From contig NZ_CP120416.1 of assembly GCF_032773895.1 (NCBI RefSeq), forward strand, positions 1,052,001 to 1,116,000: 64,000 bases of DNA, written 5' to 3'. The notes under the pieces were generated by a model. That model had not been told where the DNA came from. It was given only the letters and a program-made list of their open reading frames with translations, and searched no databases. Numbering within the stretch: the stretch's first letter is position 1; every line of letters starts with the position of its first letter. The DNA is from Teredinibacter sp. KSP-S5-2 (lineage in GTDB: Bacteria > Pseudomonadota > Gammaproteobacteria > Pseudomonadales > Cellvibrionaceae). The translations under genes were made by a program, and so were the position numbers. Below, one piece after another: positions 40,522 through 52,500 of this stretch.

Positions 40522-43500
40522 ATGTCTAGTTTATCCAAAAAAATAATCGCATTAACTTCTATTTTATTTGCTGGGGTTTCTTCAAATTCGTATTCCGAAG
40601 AGATAAGGGACTATTACGCTGAACCGGGATTACATCCGTTTAAAGAGAGCCTGAATCAGAGTTTTAACGAGCATATCGATCCGTTCAGTGGGACTCTCCA
40701 ACTAAAATACACCGATATTCATATCCCCGGTAATGGTGGAATGGATATCAGTATTAACCGTTCTTATACCAGCCTCCAGCCTAGTGATATCAATGTCGCT
40801 GCAAGTGATTCACTTATGAATATGGGCTTGGGGTGGACCATGCATTTTGGTCGAATTGTTGCGCCTAAAAGCCATATTGATAAAGTGTGTAACCAATCAA
40901 ATCATGCCGAAACAGTACGCGATAACCCCTCTTTAGAGCTTGGTGATGGTGCGCGAGAACAGCTGGTGCTTAGCGCTTTTCATCTGAGTACAACAAATAC
41001 CCTGATTACAAAAAGCAACTGGAAAGCACAATGCTTGGTATCGGACAATGGTTTCGAGGTCACTAGTCCTTCCGGCATAAAATATACTATGGACAAGTTC
41101 TATGGTGCTGCATGGTATACCTCGAAAATCGAAGATTTAAACGGCAACTGGATCTCCATTGGTTATGGCACCAATGCCGTTGGAAAACTATATATCGATA
41201 AAGTGTTCCGAAAAGAAGAGGCGACTGAAATAGGTGGCAACCCTGAAATCCCGGTAGTCACGTTTGAATACGAAAACCTAAATACTGAAGCATTAACCAT
41301 TAGTGCCATTGTTGCAAACGGTCAGCGCTGGGAGTATGCCTATGAGGTTATTCCAGATTATATGCAACCTAATATCAAGAAGCTTGTTTCTGTTACGCGG
41401 CCTGATCTACAGACGTGGCAGTATTTCTACAATAGTCGAGTTATAGATCCTGATTTAACCGATGGGATCGATGAAGCGGATATGGGCAGCTATTCGATCA
41501 ATAAGGTTGTTTACCCTTATGGTGCGAGTATTGACTATACCTACCAGAAAGTGAAATTTGAAAAACCAAAAAACTTTTTGTACCAGCCAGCACCATTCGT
41601 CAGTGTTAAAACCAAAACACTTTCGGGCAATAACGTTGCTCCGGGTGTTTGGACGTATGAATTCTTCCCGATGAGCGTGCCGTTTGGATCAATCATTCCT
41701 GGTAGTGGGCTTCGTCATAAATACGATATGACAAAGGTAACATCCCCTACGGAAATCATTCAATTCTATCACTTTGGACTGTCATACTTCGAATACAAAG
41801 ATGCAAATCAAGACTGGTATTTATCTTCTGTACCTCCTCGGTCGGTGGGTTTAAAAGTGGGAGAAGAGGTGTTTTCTTTAGATGGTCAGATAAAAGAAAG
41901 ACGGCGCTGGGAGTGGGGTTATCGAAAAATATCCGATGAGGATTACAATCATGCGGCGATTAGCCAGCAATTTAAGGATGATGTAACTTACGCGCCTATT
42001 CTTTTATGGGAAACGCAAGATCGGGAAGGGGACATTATCAATGACACAGGTAATGGGAATTACTCAACCATAAGTGATGGAGACTTTTCCACACGTCACA
42101 GAACCAATTATTCACACTATGACCAATATGGAAATCCAGGAAGAATTCTGGAATACACAAATTATGGCGTAACAGACCAACAAAACTTATGGCAAGCCTG
42201 GGACGGCAACGACAAATTAACCGTCAATACTTACAATAATGATACTAATCAATGGTTAATTGGTTTGCCTGCAAAGCAAGAATTCTACGCTGTTGATGCG
42301 GGGAGCGCAGGGCCTGAAGGTGTGAGTTTAAATACACCGATAGGTGAAGTTTCAAACAGTTATTACAGTAATGGATTGTTGGAAAATACAACCGAGTTTG
42401 GCCGAACAACGTCCTATACCTATTGGGAAACCGGTGATGTACTTTCTAAAACCGACCCCAGCCTTACGCGAACGGAGTATCACAATTACAGACGTGGTAT
42501 TCCCCAAATGGAATACCATCCAGAAGGCGTGACCCTGGAACGAGTGGTCAATAGCACGGGGACTATTGCTTCAGAAATGAATGGGAAGCGCGATACGACC
42601 AGTTATCTTTACGATGATCTCAATCGAATTACCCAAATCACACCACCAATTAATCAAATCACGACCATCCGCTACGCATTAGAAGACAGAGTGATAACCC
42701 GTGGCGGGTATCAGCGTACAGACGTGCTTGATAGTTTTGGGCGAGTTATTAGTACAACACACCGTGCCGATGGTATAGCAAAAGTCGTCACGGATATCGA
42801 ATATGATACTCGAGGCAATATTGTCTTTCAGACTCATCCTCTCGATCCTGCGGGTTATTTCAGAGAAACATATCAAATTCCTGTTGGTACCAAAGGCACG
42901 CAATACCAATTTGATGCACTCTCCCGGTTAACCAGTGAAACGGATTCTGCCGGGTATACGGAAACCTACAATTACGACGATACAACGGTTATCTACAAAG
43001 ATAAATATACGATTGAAACAACAAAATACTATCGAATCTTTGGTGTAAATAGGGGTTCATCTGTACCGATCATGTCTTATTATCCAGAAGACATTGCGGT
43101 TTTTATTGGCGTAGACACTTTTAACAATAAAAAAGGTGTTTTTCAGGGAAAATACGATCCACAAAATGGCAATCAAATTATCGATGGTGTTTCTCGTTAT
43201 TATCAGTATGACGAACAGTTTAATCTGGTTGCGGAGCAGGATGCGGAAGTTGGCTGGACACACCACGAATATGATGATGAAGGGAACCGAATCAGGACGT
43301 ATGTTGGGGAAAGTGACATCCTGCCGGTCACTCATGAAGAGAAAACCATTTACACCTACGATGAACTCGACAGAATTAAAACCATTACCTATCCGCGTGG
43401 TGACTCAACGGGATATGTCTACGATTTAAACGGCAATGTTGAACGTATTTCAACGGAAGATTCGGTATTGGATTATGTGTACGACAAAAATAATAATCTG

Positions 43501-46500
43501 AAGTCCGAAACCCTAACCTTAACCATGGAGTTTGATGCTCCTCGTGTTTACTCAACACAGTATACTTACGATTTGCTGGATAATTTAGCCTCCATTCAGT
43601 ATCCGAGTACTTTATTGGTGGATTACGCCCCGGATCCTTTAGGGCGAGCAACCAAAGTCGGGATTTATGCTTCCACTATCCATTATTACCCGAGTGGGCA
43701 GGTGAAAAGTTTTACATCAGGTAATGGTGTTGTCACGGATGTCACGCTTGATGATCGGTTGATGACAAAACAAATTAATGTCGGCACGGATGTCGTGCAG
43801 CTTGGGTATAATTATGGGGCCACCGGCAATACTAGATCTATTGTCAATAGTCTAGATTCAACCTATACAGTTTCCTCTTTGTATGACTCCCTAGACCGTT
43901 TAACGCAAACGAATAGTCAATCTAAATCAAAGAAAAGAGAGTACCAAGGTTATGATCAGTACGGAAATTTGTACACACGTAATGAAGATTATCACATCTA
44001 TTCACTTTCTTATAATTTAACAAAATCGAAGCTGAAAAAAGTTTTAGTTGAAACAGATGTCGCTTTTTCAAGTGTTGTATCTGAAACGCACTATAACTAC
44101 GATCGCTATGGCAACGTCAATGAAAAACAGTATTACATTGGTACAGGCTTTCAAGGTCGTACTCTAGAACTATCCGATATTATTCGATATCAATTTGATG
44201 ACGCTTCACAGCTTCTCGAATTATCCACTTCCGTAGGCTCCCCTACACCCGAAGCCGATATGACCTACCGCTATGACGGTAATGGGCAACGGGTGGTTCA
44301 AAAAGATAACCAAAAATATGGGCTAACGTATAGCGTCCATACTAAATCTGGCCAACTTCTCTATGAAGATAGTATTTATGAATGCACGTCTACAGACTAC
44401 ATTCGCTTGGGTTCCTCTGTTATTGCACGTTCGGTGGATGTGCATACCGATATGGCGTTGGACGCAGACATGGATTTAATCCCTGATTGTATTGAATTGG
44501 CTGTTGGCTTATCGCCTTCCGATACCTCGGATGCAGGAAAAGACAAAGATGGAGATGGAATACTGAATCTGGTTGAGTATGAACAGCAACATTCGTATAT
44601 TCAATATAAGGATAGCGATGCCGATGGCATTACGGATGATATTGAATTGGCTTATGGTACCAATGCCTTAAGAAAAGACACGGATCTTGATGGTATTGAT
44701 GATTTGGTGGAAGTGGAGGCGGGATCTAATCCATTGGGAGATGGTGAGGCGCTGGATACCGATGGTGATGGACTGACAGATATTCATGAAAAGTTATTGG
44801 GAACTCTCATCGATAATCCTCACTCGGATGCGGATCCATATGATGATAGATTTGAATTTGCTTTCGATCTTATTCAGGGTGTGCATGATAATTTGAACCT
44901 GACGTTAGATACGGATAACGACGGCATTCCAGATGATATAGAAACACGATTAAACCTGAATCCAAATGATTATGCCGATGGCTTTCAAGATCTGGATGGA
45001 GATGGTTACAGTAATATTCAGGAATATGTGGGTGTAACCAAGCCCAATAATCCCGGTTATCATCCTGGAAAATTTGAAACACTATGGGAAATAAGCCCGA
45101 CCAGTTGGTCAATCAGTCCATCGACAGATAATCAAGCGCTTGCTGAAAACCTGTTTAAGGCATCTACCTTGTCTTTTGGTTACGATGGCTATCTCTACCT
45201 GGCAATAAACAGTGATGATAATGAATTTCAGATTCAACGAATACCTCTCTCTGGTACGACAAACGAAATACTGTATACCGGTAGCGGTTTGGTATACGGT
45301 GCTCCCGTTGTTGGACCTCAAGGAAACCTCTTTTTAAGTGTAAAGAATCAGAATGGTGGCAGGATTGTTGTGCTGGATAAACTTGGTAACGCTGTTCAGC
45401 CAGATTTTATTGATTACACCGATTCGTTTTTCTCTTCGATTGCTATCAACACCTCTGGCGAGCCAGTAGTGGTCTCACAACAGGGCAAAGTGTATTCACA
45501 AACACTTTCAGATACCGAATTTCAGTTACGGTACTCGATTAACGATGCGGTGAGTGCCTCACCGATTATTGATCGGGATGGCAATATTATTATTGGTACG
45601 CTTCACAATGGTCTTGTGTCTCTGAAATCAGATTACACACTAAACTGGCAGTATGCCCTAAATACGGAAATACATGCGGCCGCAGCAGTAGATTACATTG
45701 GCAATATTTATGTTGGTGCAACGGATGGTGCGGTTTATTCATTCAATAAAAATGGGCAGCTGAACTGGCAGTTGGATTTGAAGGGTGGTTCCATCACTGC
45801 GCCTGTTACAATCGGAGAAAGTGGCAATATTTATGTGGTGAGCGGTGGTGCGGCAAGAACTCGAACCTTATGGGTGATATCAAAATCTGGCGGAATACTT
45901 TGGAGTAAATCCATAGATATTTATACGGAATATGGAACGAGGAGCGGATTTGTCAAAGCCGACATTGAAGCACAGAAAACGGTTCAGGAAGCGTTTGGTA
46001 ATGTCTATGTCAGTCATGCCCAAGGACTGTTTGTCTACAAGGCTGCATCCGGTGATTTGCTGAGCTCCTGGACGCCGGAATTGCACGAAGGCGCAATGTT
46101 TAGCTTGAGTCCGCTTATTTTAAAAGAAGGCACAGTGTTTATTCCTTCCGTTTATCGACGGTTTTCTGGGCCCGGTTGCAGCTTTGGCTGTTATACGCAT
46201 GGGCATCTGCAAGTCTTTGCATTGGCACAATCCATACCTGCAAATAGTCGCGCTCAACGTTCCTGGTATACCGCGCAAAATAACCCACATCGAACTGGGA
46301 ACCAGTGTCAGTTTGCTGATTTTACTTTGGGTAACACGGCTACTGATGATATGGATAACGACGGAATCCCCGATTGTTCTGAGCACTTAGCGGGCTTAGG
46401 TGGAAGTAATCCGAATGATGCATTGGAAAATTGGGATGAGGATCAGCTAAATAATTTACAAGAATATGAAGCGGGGACGGACTACTTCCTTGCCGATACG

Positions 46501-49500
46501 GATGGCGATGGTGTGTCTGATTACGATGAGGTCATCACCCATCAAACTGATCCGCTATCGAACAAAGACGATGATGAGGATGGTTTACCAAATGATTATG
46601 AAACGGCGCATAATTTAAATCCGGCAGTGAAAAATACTCTTGATTCAGATGGTGATGGGTATCCAGATAGTATTGAATTCTTAACTGGTACCCATCCAAA
46701 CTCGATCAGCGATTTTCCCCAAAATGGCCAGTCGCTGTGGCGACACGATTTTCCTGTCGAAAATATTATTGTCAATGGCATTGATACCCGTGCTGTTGTA
46801 GATGATAAGGGTGCGGCTTATGTTAAACCTGTAGGTAAAACGGGATCGGATGCCAACCCTGTATATCGAGTTACCTACGATGGTGCTTTATCTGTCGTGC
46901 AATATTCTACTAAAAGTAGCCGTGATTCCTTAACTATCGATGGTATCGGAACCTTATTGATTGGTGATTATGCAATCGATGAAAATAATAATAGGGTGTC
47001 TTCTTACGGTGATGTCTATTCCTATTTTTCAGATATGTCGACTGACTGGCGATACTATGGTATCGGTGAAATTGGTATGCAGTCCATTGCCATTTCTGCT
47101 CAAGGAACCCTGCATTTTACCGATGATCAAGCCAATCTATATGCGTTAACCCAGTCTGGAAATGTACTCTGGATATCGACTCTTGATAGTGTGATTACGA
47201 CATCACTTGCGATCGATGAAGTGGGTACCGTGTACTTTGGTGATGCGTTGGGCGATTTCTACGCGGTAAACGCTGCCGGTGAAATTAAATGGAAGTATTC
47301 CGTTGGCACAAAAATAACGGGCTCACCGGTCATCGGTTCGGATTCCCGTATTTACTTTGGTGATGAAGCGGGGCAGTTACATACCCTAAGTCGAGACGGT
47401 GTGGTATTACTGTCACCATTTGTTACCGGGAATGCGATTACCTCGACGCCTGCTGTTGCCGCAAACGACGATGTGTACTTTACCTCTACCGATGGCTTTT
47501 TATATGCTCTCGATGTGAATGGCGTTGAAAAGTGGCGGAAGAATTTTGGTATTGGATTAAATTATTCGCCGGTGATTACACAATACGGTGTATTAATTAT
47601 CGAGTACTTAGATGGCACGACTCAGTCAGAAGTCATGACCGGTTTGGTCACCGACTCGGGTGGTCCGGCGAAAACCCCGTGGCCAATGCATAGCCATGAT
47701 TTGGCTGGGAGTTCCTATCAATGTCGGTCGGATAAAAAAATCCTGGGTAGACACGATAGCGATGATCAGGATGGCGATCTTTTGCCAGACTGTTATGAAT
47801 TTATTCATCATCTCAATTATGAAAATGAAAATAACGCAACGGGTGATGAAGATGGCGATTTATTGTCAAACTACGATGAGTATCTCAATAAAACCAGCAG
47901 CCAAATTTCAGATTCGGATGGGGATGGTCTTTCGGACTATGAGGAGGTTGGATTAAATACCAATCCGCTGTTGCTCGATAGCGATCATGACGGTATACCC
48001 GATGCGAAGGAACAGGATTATGGCCTGAATCCAGCCGTATACAACGAAGAGGCTCTGGTCGATGTTGATGAGGATAAATTTAGCTTACGTGAAGAGCTTT
48101 TAGTTGGCACATTACCTGGTGATATCACCAGCTACCCATTATCAAATTCCGATGATCGGTTAGTTCGTAAATTGCATTTGGATGTCAAGTCCACCGCTCA
48201 ATATGCGCCCTCTACGGTGATGGACAGTATGGGTACCACCTATACCGTTTATTCTAATGTTGTTAAGGCGATATATTCTGATGGTGTGGTGAAGTGGACG
48301 GCTCGTAACAATTATAATTACGTAGGATGTGTGCCAAGCATTGGGCCGGATAATAAACTTTATTTAGGCTGTAAAAATGCTATTTATCGTTTGTCTTTGG
48401 ATACGGGGGTTTTGGAAAAATCATTTGATTTAAGTGTGTTCCCGGAGATATCCAAAGAGGAGTTATCAGCCATTACACATGGAGAAAATGGCTTGGCGCT
48501 GTCTGCTGTTGGTCTTGGTTCGAATTCACAGCAAATTGTGTCACTCAACCTCTCTGGTGATACGGCAATATTGAACTGGGACTATGAAATCGGTGAATAT
48601 TTTGATAGCCCATTTAATTCTCCCATTTTGGATGTTGACGGTAGAGTGTATTTTTCTGATTTATCTTCAACCTATGCCCTTTCCGATCAGGGTGAGCTTT
48701 TATGGCAAACGTCAACACCAGGCGGAAAGACATTGTTAGTCGATATTGGGCATAGACATCTATGGGTGAAGACTGATAACAATCTACTTAAGATAGATAA
48801 ATACAGTGGGAAAGTGAGTAAAAGTATTTATTTTTCCTCGGGGATTAAGTCAGACAATGTGGTTGTGGATAGGGATAAAAATATTTATTTATGTCTAGGT
48901 GGTGGTTACTTAAGTTATTCGATTGTGAGTCTGGATTTTCGAGGGGAAGAGCGCTGGCGAATTGGTACCCCTGGATCATCAAGCTCGGGAACATGCTCTC
49001 TGCAAATTGCAGGCGGGGATACGCTTGTTCAAGGAATCGATCGGCACCTTTATGCCTATGATGCCTCGAATAACGGAGCGCTAAAGTGGGATATGCCGAT
49101 AAAAGGTAAGAAGGTAACGACGTTATCTGAAATGGATGGAATGATAAAAGTATACAGCGATATGGGGGAGGTGTTTTCGTTTATTGATGATAGTAAACCG
49201 TCGAATGGTTATGTCGTGAATGGTGTTAGTCATAATACGGCCGGTTCAGCTAGTAAATGCTTTGCCAATGGTCGTTATTATTCGACATCGACGCATTCAG
49301 ATACTGATGGAATTTCAGACTGTGTTGAAGTTCGATATGGAATGGATCCAAATAACTTGTCTGATGCAAACCTGGATTCGGATAATGACGGGATAAAAAA
49401 TGGTATCGAAATTCAGCAGGGCTTTGATCCCACCGATCCGGACATGGATAACGACGGTGTTTTAGATGGTGAGGAAGGTGTTGCGACAACCTCACCTTAT

Positions 49501-52500
49501 CTCGCCGATACTGATGGCGACGGAATTCCTGATCGTATTGAAATTGATACGCTAGGATTGAGTCCAACAGATGCTACCGATGCCCTGGCGCAAAGCGATA
49601 CAGATGGGTTTAGTAATCTACAAGAAATCCTGGCGGGAACGAGTCTGTCCGATGGTCTGTCTTCTCCAGGTAATGGCGACGTGCTTCTACAAAAAGACTA
49701 CACATCGATATACGGTGGCACCACAGTTGATGAACATGGATATGTGTATTACGTTGGATCAGAAGGGTTGGTGTCGCTCAATCCAGATTTAAGTGTTCGT
49801 TGGATATATCCCATGCTGGTTTCGTATCCGCTTTCCCGTCAACCACCTATGGTGGATCAGAACGGAAATATTTATGCATTTGCCGATGCGATTTACTACT
49901 TGAATAGCGAAGGTGAGCTTATTTGGCGGGCCGGAGTAAATGCTAATAACTGTTTAGCATTTAGTCTGTCAGAGGATGGGTCACTTTATGTCGTTACGGG
50001 TCCAAACTACTTTTATAAAATTGATAGTTTCGGTTCTATTCAATGGACGGAAAATCTGTATGACCTTACGCAGTCCAATGAGACGGCTTATCATCTGGTT
50101 TCCTCCGCTGATGGAAGAACTGTTTATTTTAATTTTTATTCTTTTCTTTATGCCTATGACACCGTTTTAAGGAAAGTAACATGGAGACGAGACGACCTTA
50201 CGTTAGCTGAGAAAGCTTTTGCCTTTGCGCCTGATGGAGGTCTTTATGTATTAGGCATAGACGGAAATCTACGTAAACTGGATCCTAATACCGGTATTGA
50301 TCTATGGGCATCTCCCGTTGCACTTGTCGCCGGTCGAGGAAACGAATTCGTGCTCGATGATCACGGCAATATTTTTGCTTACGGTTACAGTGATTCATCT
50401 TTAAGCGTGGTTTCTTCTGATGGGCAATTACTGGGGAGTTTGCCAACTAATCATAAAGGAAGTTTTAATTTAATCTCTGGTGCTGATGGTTTTGTGTATC
50501 TGCTTTCCGGTGGGTCATATCAATACGGGACAGCATACAATGTCATTTCTGCGTTTAAAGTGAATGACTCGCAAATCCCTGTGAATGTGTGGGAGCAGTT
50601 ATTGCAAACCAATCGGCAAATTCTGAATCCATCGATAGGCAACGATGGTACGATCTATGCGACTCTTCGTGGTAATACGTCTTCCATACTCGTGCTGGCC
50701 AATAATAATCCTGGTCAATCACACAGTGTGTGGTCAACGAAGTATGGTGCTTATGGGGGAGTAAACTCGCACCGCAATAACCGTGTGCCTCACCGCATTG
50801 ACATCACTCAGCCTGTTCACAATAGTAAACATGATGTGAATAACCCGTTGGCGTTGTCTGGTTCAGCATTGAATGAATCGGGTATAGATGTGAGTGACAA
50901 TATTCGATGGTATTCCAGCCGAGAAGGGTTGCTCAGAACGGGAAGTACTCCACCGAGCGTTCAATTAACGTTAAAAGGCGAGCATTGGATCTATGCGCGA
51001 ATAGAAGATGATGTTGCCGGTTTTGTGGATACGGCACTGACTAAAGTCACGGTAAATGGCAATACCGCGCCGACCATCTCAATTACTGCGCCAGGGGATA
51101 ATGCGAAATATAAAGTCAATCAACGTATTTACTTCACGGCCACGGCAAGTGATCAGGACGATGATGACACCATATTAATGCAGAAAATTCGTTGGGAATC
51201 GAACTGGGATGGGGAGTTCTCGCAAGGTGGTTCGAGTATCAGCACAACAGCGCTCACTGCGAATACACACATTATTACCGCGGTCGTCACCGACAGTGAC
51301 AACGAAACCACGCGCAGTGAACCGATTACGGTTATTGTAAATTCGCCGCCGACGGTTGCCATTACCGCTCCTGGAAATGCATCGTCCTTTATTCAAGGGG
51401 AAAGTATTCAATTCATAGCTCAGGCGAATGATATTGAGGACGACGATGTCACTTTGTCGCAAACGATCAAGTGGCGTTCAAGCCCGGTTGATTATTTGTC
51501 GAGTGTTGTTGGAGGGGCTATTCAAGTCAGTAATTTACCGCTTGGTGAACATCAGATTATCGCGGAAGTAGTGGACTCGGCAGGTGACTCCGCTGTGAGT
51601 GCGGCCATTACCGTAACGATCAATGAGCCGCCAAACAGTATTCCTGATGTAGCGATCACTCAGCCTGGAAACAATACGTCCTTTGTTCAAGGGGAAACCA
51701 TTCATTTTGTTGCCAGTGCAACCGATGCGGAAGACGACGACACCATTCTGTCTCAAAATATTAAGTGGCGCTCGAACCACGATGGAATATTAACTGTGAC
51801 AGGTGCATCGGTGAATGTGAATTCGCTATCGCCAAACGATCACAGCATTACTGCTGAAGTAACGGACAGTGCGGGTGGGACCGGTGTTAGCTTACCCATT
51901 CTCGTGAAGGTCAGCGCAATACCCAATACTCTGCCAACGGTGAATATTACTGGGCCGGGCACAGGCAGTACCTTTATTCAAGGTGAAATGATTCACTTCA
52001 CTGCACAAGCGACCGATGCCGAAGATGACGATGCGACTTTGACGCAAAGTATCCAGTGGCGTTCGGATCGTAATGGGCCGCTTTCTGGTTTAGCTGGTGG
52101 TTCTGTGTATGTAAGTAATTTATTAGTCGGCTCACACAGTATTACTGCAGAAGTGACTGACAGTGCTGGCGGTTTAGCTGTCAGCTCGCCTATTGCTATC
52201 ACAATCGAAGGCAACTCTGGCACGCCCGGTATACTCTGGTCGCAGGATTTCAGCGTGGATAGTGCTGGCTTAGACACCTTGTTTAACCATATGACGGTCA
52301 GCAATGGTGTACTGAACATTGCGCGTATGGATAGTTGGGATACCTACTTCAAAGGTGTGCTGGGAATACAAAGCTATTTATTTAGTGATCGCTTAACCTT
52401 TAAGGGACAGCTGTCGGTCAGCGAATGGCAAACCTCCGGTGAAGTTGGGTTTGGTATTTTCAACGATAAAGTGAACGATGCTGAGAAGCGATTTGTCAGC

